From: Streptomyces sp. TG1A-60
Lineage (GTDB): Bacteria; Actinomycetota; Actinomycetes; Streptomycetales; Streptomycetaceae
DNA length: 64,000 nt
Assembly (NCBI RefSeq): GCF_037201975.1
Contig: NZ_CP147520.1
Location: 4,216,001 to 4,280,000 of the forward strand
Reading direction: 5' to 3'
The position numbers and the translations under genes were made by a program. This document shows positions 42,718-51,224 of this stretch, piece by piece. The notes beneath the pieces were generated by a model. It ran no database searches. It was given only the letters and a program-made list of their open reading frames with translations, and was not told the origin of the DNA. Each line of letters opens with the position of its first letter. The first letter of the stretch is position 1.

Positions 42718-45602
42718 GAATGCCTTCCCAGGGCGACGAGTTCGGCGAGGTCGGCGTCGGACAGTTCGGTCAGGGCTGCCTCGCCGGAGCCGACGACGGC
42801 GTCGGCGAGGGCGCGCTTGGCTTCGAGCAGCTTCGCTACCTTGTCCTCGACGGTTCCCTCCGCGAGGAGCTTGTGTACCTGGACGGGTTTGTCCTGGCCG
42901 ATGCGGTAGGCGCGGTCGGTGGCCTGGTCCTCGACGGCCGGGTTCCACCAGCGGTCGTAGTGCACGACGTGAGTGGCGCGGGTGAGATTGAGTCCGGTGC
43001 CCGCCGCCTTCAACGACAGGAGGAACACCGGCACTTCACCGCGCTCGAAGCGGTCCACCATCTCCTCGCGCCGCGCGACGGGGGTGGCACCGTGCAGGAA
43101 GAGAGCGGGGACGCCGCGCTCGGCGAGATGCTTCTCCAGCAGAGCCGCCATCTGTTTGTACTGCGTGAAGACCAGCACGGATTCGCCTTCGGCGGTGATG
43201 GTGTCGAGAAGTTCGTCGAGCAGGTCGAGCTTGCCGGAGCGGCCCCGCAGGGGAGTGGACTGGCGCAGGCTGTGCTCTTTCAAATACTGGGCGGGGTGGT
43301 TGCAGATCTGCTTCAGCGCGGTGAGCAGCTTGAGTACCAGACCGCGTCGGGCGATGCCCTCCGACTCCGCGATCTTCGCCATGGTCTCGCGGACCTGTGC
43401 CTCGTACAGGCCGGTCTGCTCGGCCGTCAGCGGGACGACGTGGTCGGTCTCGGTCTTGGGCGGCAGTTCGGGCGCGATGCCGGGGTCGGACTTCTTGCGG
43501 CGCAACAGGAAGGGACGTACGAGACGGGACAGGCGCTCGGCTGCCTCGGGATCCTCGCCCGCCTCGATGGCGCGGGCATGCCGGTCACGGAAGGCGGTGA
43601 GTGAGCCGAGGAGCCCGGGGGTGGTCCAGTCGAGCAGTGCCCACAGCTCGGAGAGGTTGTTCTCCACGGGGGTGCCGGTGAGAGCGACGCGGGCGCGGGC
43701 GGGCAGGGCACGCAGTTCGCGGGCGGTGACGGCGTAGGGGTTCTTGACGTGCTGGGCCTCGTCGGCGGCCACCAGCGACCAGGCTGTCTCGGCAAGCACT
43801 TCGCGGTCGCGGCGCAGCACCCCGTAGGTCACCAGGACGATCTCGTCGCCGGCCAGGTCCTTGAGGTGGCGGTCGCCGCCGTGGTAACGGCGTACGGGGG
43901 TGAGCGGTGCGAATCTGGCGGCCTCGCGCTGCCAGTTGCCGAGCAGGGAGGCCGGGCAGACGACAAGGGTGGGGCCCGCGGTGGTGGGGTCGCTCTGGCG
44001 GTGCAGGTGCAGAGCGAGCAAGGTGATGGTCTTGCCCAGGCCCATGTCGTCGGCGAGACAGCCGCCGAGGCCGAGTGCGCACATCTCGGCCAGCCAGGCC
44101 AGGCCCCGCTTCTGATACTCGCGCAACGTGGCCTTGAGGGCGGCGGGCTGGGGCACGGGGGTGCGGGACTCGGGGTCGCGGATACGAGCGACCAAGTCGC
44201 CGAGCGCACCGACCGCCGCACAGGGGACCCGGTCACCGTCCCGCTCGGCCTCGCCGGTCAGCGCGACGCTCAACGCCTCCATGGGGGTGAGCGGTTCCAT
44301 CCGGCGGCGCTTGGCGCGGGCCACCAGCTTCGGGTCGGCGACCACCCACTGGTCGCGAAGCCGGACGAGGGGACGGCGTGACTCTGCGAGAGCATCCATC
44401 TCGGCCTCGGTGAGCGGCTCGCCGCCAAGGGAGACCTGCCAGCGGAAGTCGAGGAGAGCCCCGGTGTCCAGCAGGCCGCCCGCGGTGGAACCGGGGGCGG
44501 TGCGCTGCCCGATCTCCGCGGTCGCGGTGAGCGCCTTGACCATCTCGCGCGGCCAGTGCACGTCGACACCGGCCGCGCGCAGCGCGTTCGTGGCGTCCCC
44601 AAGGAGATCGAAGGCTTCGTCGTCGGTCAACCGGAGCTGATCGGGAGCGGCGTCGTTGAGCAGCCTCCGCAGCGGGGGCCAGGCGCGGGCGCCGCGGCGC
44701 AGGGCGAGAAGGGTCTCGGTCTCGGCGCGTGGGCCGAGCAGCCGCTCCACTTCGGTCGGCTCGCTCCAGAGTCGTGCGGCCTCGATGACGAGCGCCGGGT
44801 CCGCCGCGGTGTGCAGTTGCAGGACGGCCCGGAACTGCCGTCGGCGTCCTGCGGGTACGTCGACGCGCAGGGAGACACCGACCTCGGCGGTGAGCGCCGC
44901 CTGGGTTTCCTCGGCCCATTCACGCAAGGTGGGTACGGCGCGGGCCTCGCGCCAGGCGTACGGCAGCGCTCCCATGGCGAGCGGCGCGGCTGGCGTACGG
45001 ACCAGATCATCGGCGACCGCGTCGCAGAACTGGCGTACCAGCGCAGCCGGTTCGGCGATCCGTACCGGAGCAGGGCCAGGCTCGGGCAGGCAGTGGGCGT
45101 GTGGCGGGAAGGCGGCGGCCAGGGCGTCCAGCGTCTGGCGCTGGGCGGCGGTGCAAGGACCCACCTGCCAGGTGTCGTAGCCGGCGGGGGTGAGGGCCGG
45201 GTGGAGGCGGCCGTCGGCGAGCAGCCGCAGTGCGAAGCGAGTGGCGGCCTGCCAGGCGGCGCCGGAGGGATGCGTCGGCTCCGCATGGGCCAGGGCGGAG
45301 ACAGCGACAGCGACAGGCAGCGCGTAACCCTCGACCCTGCGCCGCCTGACCGAGCGGCCGTGCGGCAGGACCAGCTCCACCGCCTCGGTCTCAAGGCCGG
45401 TGGGCGCCATACTGTCCCCGGTTGCTGCCCCGGCCGGCTTCCACAGCAGCAGCCGCCCGAGGCGGGCGGGCTCACCGGGCAGGAACACCGCCGCCCAGCC
45501 GGCGCCGAGCAGCTCCCTCACGAAGGCGGATGCTTCCTGCCGGGCCAGCGGCGGTGCGCTCCTCGCGCCCGTACTCGGCTCTCGTACGACGACTCGTGCC
45601 AT
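42714..45602 (-). CDS. SNF2-family DEAD/DEAH helicase (Swi2/Snf2 ATPase)
   Basis: A 962-residue ATP-dependent DNA translocase of the bacterial SNF2 type. Residues 1-440 form an N-terminal region typical of those paired with SWIM proteins. Helicase motifs: I GGCLADDMGLGKTITLLALH (about 520), II VAADEAQHVKNPYA (about 612), III ALTGTPVENNLSELWALLDW, IV-V GESVLVFTQYKQMAALLEKH and AGTGLNLTRATHVVHYDRWW, VI DQATDRAYRIGQDKPVQVHK. All are intact. It is translationally coupled to the SWIM gene. Such pairs are found in many actinomycetes; their job (DNA repair, anti-phage defence or transcription) is not settled. ATG 45602 begins MARVVVREPS. Confidence 0.9.
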   Translation of the reverse strand: MARVVVREPSTGARSAPPLARQEASAFVRELLGAGWAAVFLPGEPARLGRLLLWKPAGAATGDSMAPTGLETEAVELVLPHGRSVRRRRVEGYALPVAVAVSALAHAEPTHPSGAAWQAATRFALRLLADGRLHPALTPAGYDTWQVGPCTAAQRQTLDALAAAFPPHAHCLPEPGPAPVRIAEPAALVRQFCDAVADDLVRTPAAPLAMGALPYAWREARAVPTLREWAEETQAALTAEVGVSLRVDVPAGRRRQFRAVLQLHTAADPALVIEAARLWSEPTEVERLLGPRAETETLLALRRGARAWPPLRRLLNDAAPDQLRLTDDEAFDLLGDATNALRAAGVDVHWPREMVKALTATAEIGQRTAPGSTAGGLLDTGALLDFRWQVSLGGEPLTEAEMDALAESRRPLVRLRDQWVVADPKLVARAKRRRMEPLTPMEALSVALTGEAERDGDRVPCAAVGALGDLVARIRDPESRTPVPQPAALKATLREYQKRGLAWLAEMCALGLGGCLADDMGLGKTITLLALHLHRQSDPTTAGPTLVVCPASLLGNWQREAARFAPLTPVRRYHGGDRHLKDLAGDEIVLVTYGVLRRDREVLAETAWSLVAADEAQHVKNPYAVTARELRALPARARVALTGTPVENNLSELWALLDWTTPGLLGSLTAFRDRHARAIEAGEDPEAAERLSRLVRPFLLRRKKSDPGIAPELPPKTETDHVVPLTAEQTGLYEAQVRETMAKIAESEGIARRGLVLKLLTALKQICNHPAQYLKEHSLRQSTPLRGRSGKLDLLDELLDTITAEGESVLVFTQYKQMAALLEKHLAERGVPALFLHGATPVARREEMVDRFERGEVPVFLLSLKAAGTGLNLTRATHVVHYDRWWNPAVEDQATDRAYRIGQDKPVQVHKLLAEGTVEDKVAKLLEAKRALADAVVGSGEAALTELSDADLAELVALGRHS

Positions 45603-45785
45603 TCTCTTCCGCCCTGTCGGCTTGCCGGGCCCTCCCCCGGGCCGCTCACTACCGAACCCCACCAGGCAACGTCACACGCCGGCAACCGCGAGCCTTGGCT
45701 TGACTGCCGGCGACGGCGCACGACGGATACGCCGCTGCTGAACACACCGGTCCTGAACCGTACGGTGCAGCACTACGGTGACGCC

Positions 45786-45951
45786 ATGAGCACCTGGGCC
45801 CCAGCCGCGCTGGAGGCGTTGATCGAAGAGGCCAACGTCGACGCCTACGGCGAGGATGAGCCCAGCTCACCGGATTCTGGGCCTGCCGCTGCCGGAACCC
45901 GCCCCCGAGGGCTCGCAATGGATCGAGGCATACCGCTACTGGGCCCGTTGA
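45786..45951 (+). pseudogene. Internally deleted gene of an unnamed streptomycete family
   Basis: From ATG 45786 the start MSTWAPAALEALIEEANVDA YGEDE matches the N-terminus of a protein of about 120 residues that I recall as common in streptomycetes. The C-terminal ILGLPLPEPAPEGSQWIEAY RYWAR ends at 45951 in another frame. The central 70 or so residues are gone, so the gene is dead. Confidence 0.55.
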
Positions 45952-46079
45952 ACTGGGGCGTCGTACAACCGCCCAGCTGAGCCCCTGCTCGACCGGACAG
46001 TCGCCCCGACTGCCGCTGACCGGACCGACTGCGGGGAACAGACAGCACGTAGCGTGCATACCGCAGTATGCTTGAGGCT

Positions 46080-46328
46080 ATGGCTGACACCACACGCATC
46101 ACGGTGACACTCCCCACCGAGCAGGTGGCGGAGCTGAAGAAGATCACGGACAACATCTCCGGCTACGTGGCCGAAGCGGTCGCCAGGCAGATCCGGCACC
46201 AGCTCCTGGGGGCCGACCTGCGCAGCCACACAGACGAGCACGGAGCCTTCAGTGAGGAAGAGCTGGCCGAGGCGCGGGCGCGGATCTTCGGTACGACGTC
46301 GGCCGTCGGCGGCGCGAGCGCCGCGTGA
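46080..46328 (+). CDS. Ribbon-helix-helix antitoxin
   Basis: An 82-residue antitoxin. The N-terminal beta strand and helices TTRITVTLPTEQVAELKKIT, DNISGYVAEAVARQIRHQLL form an RHH DNA-binding dimer that would autorepress the operon. The C-terminal EHGAFSEEELAEARARIFG wraps the toxin. The ATG at 46080 follows a weak AGGCT; an in-frame start four codons earlier is possible. Its last codon overlaps the toxin start (GTGA). The pair is intact, unlike the module at 20.3-20.7 kb. Confidence 0.8.
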   Translation: MADTTRITVTLPTEQVAELKKITDNISGYVAEAVARQIRHQLLGADLRSHTDEHGAFSEEELAEARARIFGTTSAVGGASAA

Positions 46329-46726
46329 GCGGGCACATTGAGACCGTCGTCCTGGACAGCGAGGGGCTGTCGGCCTGGGTGGCGCAGGACCGGAAGGTTC
46401 TGGCGATGTTCCAGGTGTTCCATGACATGGGAGCGGACCTTGTCGTCAGCGCCAACACCATCGTGGAGGTGAGCCACGCCAGGGTGAACCTGCCCCGACT
46501 GCAATGGGCGCTCTCCCGGGTCAAGGTGGAGCCGGTCACGGAGGCAGCGGCCAGGGCGGCGGCCCAACTGCTCAAGGGCGCCGGTCTGCACGGACACAAG
46601 TACGCGATCGACGCCATCGTTGCTGAAGCGGCCTTGCGTCAGCCTGGCCCGGTCGTCATCCTCACGTCGGATGTCGATGACATGACCCGGCTGTGCGGCA
46701 GCAAGGCCCGGATGATCGGGCTATGA
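46325..46726 (+). CDS. PIN-domain ribonuclease toxin
   Basis: A 133-residue VapC-like toxin that would cleave RNA when released from the antitoxin. The acidic site residues are visible: Asp in VVLDSEGLSAW, Glu in ANTIVEVSHARVNL, Asp in HKYAIDAIVAEAAL and Asp in VILTSDVDDMTRLC. The GTG at 46325 is coupled to the antitoxin stop. It is complete. RNA target unknown; tRNA is usual for VapC. Confidence 0.82.
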   Translation: MSGHIETVVLDSEGLSAWVAQDRKVLAMFQVFHDMGADLVVSANTIVEVSHARVNLPRLQWALSRVKVEPVTEAAARAAAQLLKGAGLHGHKYAIDAIVAEAALRQPGPVVILTSDVDDMTRLCGSKARMIGL

Positions 46727-46807
46727 CCGCCACATCATCCCGGGACCATGGACAGCTCCGCGTGGATGCGCCGAGACCAGAGCCGCCGCAGGCCAACCCG
46801 TGATGGG

Positions 46808-47040
46808 TGAATGTCGCCGCAGGCGCCGCGCCTGGTATGGGCCGAGGTCTCCGGCGCCGATGAGTCCTCGCCCGAGGAGGTCCTTCTCGGAGCCTGGGAA
46901 GCCGTACGTGTCGGACAGGACAGGTCCGTTGCCGATGCGGGAGGCGAGGACCACGGGGATGAGCGGCGCGATCTTGGTGAGTCCTTCGACGAGGCGCTCC
47001 GAGGCGTGGCCGACGCCGAAGGCCGCGACCACGATCCAAC
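46808..47040 (-). pseudogene. L-asparaginase C-terminal fragment
   Basis: VVAAFGVGHASERLVEGLTK, IAPLIPVVLASRIGNGPVLS, DTYGFPGSEKDLLGRGLIGA, GDLGPYQARRLR is the C-terminal domain of a type II-like asparaginase. The catalytic N-terminal domain is missing. Confidence 0.7.
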
Positions 47041-47255
47041 GCCGTGACCGTCGTCAGCGCCGCCGCCGCGTGGTGGGTGGGCTTCTTCGCGGTCATCCGC
47101 CACCGCGGGGTGCGACGAGTTCCCGCTCCTCGGCGACGTGGTCCGTCTGGACGCCCGTCGGCCCCGGTCCGAGGTGCTGCTCGCCGCCTGGGACGTACTG
47201 CGCGAACGGCAGCTGGTGCCGTCGCTCGCCGCCCACGCGGAAGGAAAAGAGACCC
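47041..47255 (+). other. Fragment of an unidentified gene
   Basis: An in-frame stretch EFPLLGDVVRLDARRPRSEV LLAAWDVLRERQLVPS ends in TGA at 47263 and has coding-like composition, but I do not recognise the family and there is no start. It overlaps the PEP-mutase start. Confidence 0.3.
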
Positions 47256-47455
47256 ATGGCTGACGGCACGAAGGCGACACGTCTGAGCGAGGCCCTCGAC
47301 GACGGCCAGCGGAAGCACCCGCTCCTGGCGATCGGTGCGGTGAACGCGCTCGCCGCCCACGTCGCGGTGGAGGCGGGCTTCGACGCCCTGTGGGTGAGCG
47401 GTTTGGAGGTGTAGGCCGCTTCCGGGCTGCCTGACGCCAACCTCCTCGCCTCGCC
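47256..47455 (+). pseudogene. PEP-mutase/isocitrate-lyase-like N-terminus with a stop codon
   Basis: From ATG 47256: RLSEALDDGQRKHPLLAIGA, VNALAAHVAVEAGFDALWVS GLEV, the first strand-helix units of the phosphoenolpyruvate mutase barrel. A TAG at 47412 interrupts it, and the frame continues AASGLPDANLL (the family's next motif) before joining integrase sequence near 47455. Enzymes of this type start phosphonate biosynthesis, but nothing else of such a pathway remains. Confidence 0.65.
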
Positions 47456-47780
47456 GGTCGGCGGGCCGCTGAGTCCGAACACCGACTTTCACGTCTGGAA
47501 GCGGCTTCTCCGGGATGCTGGCGTACGGAACGGCCGTCTCCATGAGGCTCGCCACATCGCCGCGACCGTCCTCCTGATTTTTGGCGTCCCTGATGTTGTG
47601 ATCGACTCGATCATGGGTTGGGAGCCCGGGGGAGCGGCCCGGATGCGCGCCCGGTACATGAATGTGACGGGGACCATGCTCCGCAAGGTCGCGCAGCAGA
47701 TTGGCGACGCTCTCTGGGAGCTGCCGGGAGGCGGCGGGACTTCCGAACCCGACGGGAAGCCGGACGGAAAACCCAACTGA
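47455..47780 (+). pseudogene. Tyrosine recombinase (integrase) C-terminal half
   Basis: GPLSPNTDFHVWKRLLRDAG, HEARHIAATVLLIFGVPDVV, DSIMGWEPGGAARMRARYMN, VTGTMLRKVAQQIGDALWEL carries the catalytic Arg-His pair and the nucleophile Tyr (RARYMNVT) of phage/ICE integrases. The N-terminal 250 residues are replaced by the PEP-mutase fragment. Its stop is 69 bases before the tRNA-Ser(GGA) scar, the normal position of an integrase relative to its attachment site. Confidence 0.75.
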
Positions 47781-47795
47781 GACGGAGCACGACGA

Positions 47796-47823
47796 AGGGC
47801 CCCACCGCGAACGGTGGGGCCTT
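47796..47823 (+). terminator. Terminator after the integrase remnant
   Basis: GGCCCCACC / GGTGGGGCC, nine perfect pairs around a six-base loop, followed by TT; 16 bases beyond the integrase stop. Confidence 0.7.
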
Positions 47824-47848
47824 CGACATCGTGCCCGGTGAGGCACTG

Positions 47849-47920
47849 GCGGAGGATACGAGATTCGAACTCGTGAGGGGTTGCCCCCAACACGCTTTCC
47901 AAATGTTCGTCTGGGGGTTC
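47849..47920. repeat. tRNA-Ser(GGA) 3' half, integration scar 2
   Basis: Same composite as 41242-41320: the 3' half of tRNA-Ser(GGA) on the minus strand with the normal five-C variable-arm run, then AATGTTCGTCTGGGGGTTC. The CAACCAGAACTGCAACC motif recurs at about 48002. Confidence 0.8.
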
Positions 47921-48062
47921 GGGGATGCTCGGGGACGTCCTGACCTGCGGCGAGGCGTGGGGCTGGATGGTGTGCGGACGGCCCTGGACGGAGGTGAATG
48001 CAACCAGAACTGCAACCAGCGGACAGCGGGTTCCCGCTGGTCAGAGGGCTTGTGGCGTCGTC

Positions 48063-48420
48063 AGCACGATCGCGATCCGGGAGCCACGCGACCTGCTGGG
48101 CGCCGAGGTGCGCTTCGGCGCCGACCTGGCCGTGTTCGTCACGACCACGCGCTTCAGCGGCCGCTCAGCTTGAGATTTAACCCATCGGATTCGAACGCCT
48201 CTGACCGGCGCTTTCGGATGCGATCAACGCGCCTGCGGCAGCCCTGAATCGGGCGAAAACGCCCAGCTCGTACGGCGGAGGGTCGTGTTCGAACGGCGAG
48301 GATAAATCTCAAGCTCAGAGAGGTTGCGCCGCAGAACGGAATCCTCACCGGGCACCGGGATCACCTCGGACTGTGGAACAACGGGGCCGCCCTGCCGTCC
48401 CTCAGAGAGGTGAACGGCCG
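48063..48420 (+). pseudogene. Second copy of the Mrr-type nuclease gene, interrupted by a MITE
   Basis: TIAIREPRDLLGAEVRFGAD LAVFVTTTRFSGRS is homologous to 39840-39930. After a 147-bp insert (48168-48314) it continues, with one frame slip, as PQNGILTGHRDHLGLWNNGA. Only this middle-to-C-terminal part exists; the catalytic segment is absent. Confidence 0.7.
48168..48314. mobile_element. 147-bp MITE-like element
   Basis: Perfect 12-bp terminal inverted repeats, GCTTGAGATTTA (48168-48179) and TAAATCTCAAGC (48303-48314), are flanked by a 3-bp direct repeat TCA (48165-48167 and 48315-48317). Removing the insert and one TCA rejoins the nuclease coding sequence. No protein is encoded. The TNA-type target duplication suggests mobilisation by an IS5/IS1031-like transposase. 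Confidence 0.75.
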
Positions 48421-48536
48421 TGGACAAAGCGACTTCCGTCATCGAGCAGGCTGGAAGCGGGCACATGGGAAGACCGATGGCTCGTTGCGTCCGGCCCGTA
48501 CGATTGGCGGTACCTCGTGATGGGCGTGGAGGCGCG

Positions 48537-49103
48537 ATGAGCACGATGTATCCGGAGTACGCGCAGTGGTTGAGCCAGGTGCGGCGTTCGATGAAGTTGC
48601 CCAAGGCGGTCAAGCTGCTGTTTGATCAGGGGCGCCTGTACATGTCGCCGGTGACGGAGGCGCACAGTGAGGCGGACGATTCGATCCGCTCCCAGCTGGC
48701 GGAGCAGCTGGGCGGGGAGTCCGGTCTGCACGTCACGCGTGACAAGGGAGTACTGCCAGAGCTGGACGGGTACACGCCCGAGCCCGATGTGCTCGTGGTG
48801 GACGCGGGCGTGCTCGGCCCGGCAGACGCGTTCGTTGAGCAGAAGCATGTGCATTTCGTCGCGGAGAGCGTGTCCCGTTCGACGGTCGGGCAGGACTACG
48901 GGCGCAAGCTCAACCAGTACGCGGCTCGCGGGATTTCGACGTATCTGATCGTGGACGTGCTGACTGGGGAGTGCGTGCTCTACCAAGTGCCGAAGGGCGA
49001 CGAATACACCTCGGCCGTGCCTTACCGCTTCGGTGAGGAGATCGGGTTCAGCCTGGCCGGGGTCGAGGTCACGGTGCGCACTGACTTCAAGAAGATCCGC
49101 TGA
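48537..49103 (+). CDS. Uma2-family PD-(D/E)xK nuclease
   Basis: A 188-residue member of the Uma2 (DUF820) superfamily, restriction-endonuclease-fold proteins abundant in cyanobacteria and actinomycetes whose biological role is unclear. The active-site pieces are Glu/Asp in YTPEPDVLVVDAG, then FVAESVSRSTVGQDYGRKLN with the catalytic Glu and Lys, and GISTYLIVDVLTGECVLYQV. The N-terminal PEYAQWLSQVRRSMKLPKAV is typical of streptomycete members. ATG 48537 is preceded by GGAGG. It appears intact, in a region otherwise full of fragments. Confidence 0.85.
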   Translation: MSTMYPEYAQWLSQVRRSMKLPKAVKLLFDQGRLYMSPVTEAHSEADDSIRSQLAEQLGGESGLHVTRDKGVLPELDGYTPEPDVLVVDAGVLGPADAFVEQKHVHFVAESVSRSTVGQDYGRKLNQYAARGISTYLIVDVLTGECVLYQVPKGDEYTSAVPYRFGEEIGFSLAGVEVTVRTDFKKIR

Positions 49104-49380
49104 GGCTGCTCCCCCGGCCATGGCGGCACGGCTCCGTGGCCCTGCCCGTGGTTTCGTATGCCCACGGGACTGGCTACATCGGGGCGCACACCCATAAGTA
49201 CGGCACGGGCAGGCACCCGATCGCGCCGGCCGACGGGCGCACCTTCACCTCTGACCTGGATGAGCTTCCTCGGCCTGAACCCGGGGAGCACCGACTGTGC
49301 CGGTCCGTGTTCGGTGCCCAAGAGGGCGGATGTCAGCCGACGGGGTAGCCCTGGGCGAGGGCGGCTTTGCGGGCGTAGGT
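49104..49380. other. Stretch between Uma2 and IS1182
   Basis: A 70-codon plus-strand frame from 49136 (HTHKYGTGRHPIAPADGRTF) has no recognised family. On the minus strand 49336-49380 gives TYARKAALAQGYPVG and a stop, probably the tail of a gene cut by the IS. Neither is supported as a functional gene. Confidence 0.35.
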
Positions 49381-51224
49381 GACTCCGTTGCCCAATTCCG
49401 AGCGGTCGCCGGTCAGGCTGTGAGCATGTAGGCAAGGCGTTCGAGTCTGCTGGTCCGGGGTCTGCTGAGCGGGGTGGTGCTCCAGTAGGCGTCGAGGCGG
49501 ATGACGTTCAGGGCGGTGGCGGAGAAGAGGTGCTGGAGGCGGACCTTGGCCAGTCCTCGGTAGCGGGCGCGGCGGATTCCGGTCATGTCCAGGGCCTGGT
49601 TGACCGTGCCCTCGACCCCGGCGCGCAGTTTGTACTTGTCCCGCCAGGTCTGGGTCTTCTGCTCGGCGCGGGAGGCAGTCTGGATCTCGTGCAGCTCTTT
49701 CGGCCGCAGGGTGAGTATCCGACTGACCTTCCGGGAGGAGGTGCACTGCGTCCTTGACGGGCAGGCCCGGCAGTCGGTGGAGGCGAACTGGGCGACGGTG
49801 GCGGGCCTGCCGTGCTGGGTGACCGGATACCACCCGGCGCTGGTGCGGCCGGCCGGGCAGGTGGCCTGACGGGCCTTCCAGTCGACGCGGAAAGCACTCT
49901 TGTCGAACCCCGCGGCGGCCTTGGACTGCGGCGAGTTGTCGGCCGGCAGCGGGGTGACCATCGCGGTCCCGTCCCTGCCGGCGGCGGCCAGCAGGTCCAC
50001 ACTCGGGTAGCCGGAGTCCAGATAGTGCTCGCCCGGGCGCAGGCCGCGTTCATCCAGGCGCTGCTGGATGCCGGCGGTGGCCTTCACGTCCGGCACCGTC
50101 GCTTTCGTGGTGTGCACGTCGGTGATCAGGTTCGGCGGCGCCGCGACGCGCTTCCCGTTCCCGTTCCCGTTCCCGGCTTCGGCTTCGGCTTCGGCTTCGG
50201 CGGGAGTGTTGCAGGTTTCGGTCAGATGAATCTTGTAGCCCAGCCAGAACAGCTCCTCGCCCTTGGCCGCCCACCGCGCATCCGCGGATATGACCGGGCG
50301 GGACGCCGTCTGTCTCGGCCTCCCGCTTCCTGATCACCTCCCGTCCCCGCGCGCCGGTCTCGATGCAGTAGGTCTGCACCAGCACCTGCCGCAGAAGCTC
50401 CACCGCGGGAAGCTCCGCCAGCCACGGTGGGGTGCCGGGCACGCGCACCGCCCGGCACAGCATCAGCGCGTCCTGCCCGAACACCACCGCGAGCCGGTCC
50501 CGCTCGGTCTTCGAGGCCGGTAGCTTCCACCCGTCCACGCGCGGGCCGTAGCGGTGCGCCAGTTCGGCGACATCCACCGCGCCGGCCAGCCACTCGGGCG
50601 CGGCTGCGGCCAGCACCTCCAGCGCGGCGCGCACGCTCTCGCCCGCCAACTCCAGCCGGTTCAAGTCACGCACCGCGCTGATGACATGGGTGGAGTCGCT
50701 GCGCTGCTTGCCACCGGCCGCAACGAGTCCCTCGGCGCGGCAGTGCTCCAGGAGCCGGTCGAAGACCAGGCGTTCCATGCCGTGCTCGATCAGGCGGGCG
50801 CGGAACTTGGCCAGCACGCTGAAGTCGAAGCCGGGATCGGTCAGCTCGGCGCCGATCGCGTACTTCCAGTCGATCGCGCGTACCGCCATCGCAGCGGCCT
50901 GCCGATCGGTCAGGTCCTCGGTGAACTGCAGGACAGTGACCAGCGAGAGCACCGCCGGGGAAAGCCCCGGGGCGCCGCGCACCCCGAACGCGTCGGTGTA
51001 CGGCTCATCGTCGAAGACCGCTTCCAGCCGGTCACGCAGGCGTATCGGCAGGCTCCCGGCCGGGAAAGCGGCTCCGGCCACCCTCGCTGTCTCCTCCGGA
51101 ACCACAGGCAGCCCCTCCGGCCGCATCGACATCCGCACCATCCCAGGGCTCGCACCACTCATGACGACACGGCAGATCATCTCCCACTGGGCATCGCAGC
51201 CACGGCGAATTGGGCAACGGAGTC
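49381..51224 (-). mobile_element. IS1182-family insertion sequence
   Basis: GACTCCGTTGCCCAATTC (49381-49398) and its exact inverted copy (51207-51224) bound an element of 1844 bp. No target-site duplication flanks it, and the outer sequences belong to different genes, which points to recombination between two copies. Confidence 0.85.
49413..51141 (-). pseudogene. IS1182 transposase, split by a frameshift
   Basis: The first frame runs from about 51141 (MSMRPEGLPVVPEETARVAG) through RLRDRLEAVFDDEPYTDAFG, TDPGFDFSVLAKFRARLIEH and KQRSDSTHVISAVRDLNRLE to about 50275. The second resumes with DARWAAKGEELFWLGYKIHL, TETCNT, ITDVHTTKATVPDVKATAGI, YLDSGYPSVDLLAAAGRDGT, ending at 49413 with TALNVIRLDAYWSTTPLSR. 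One missing base near 50270-50290 explains the break. Hexamer repeats at 50150-50205 encode Ala-Glu and Gly-Asn runs in the middle. Confidence 0.85.

Noticed and set aside
49136..49348. Small plus-strand gene of 70 codons after Uma2
   Set aside because: His/Gly-rich translation with no recognised family; it may be residual coding sequence but cannot be supported.
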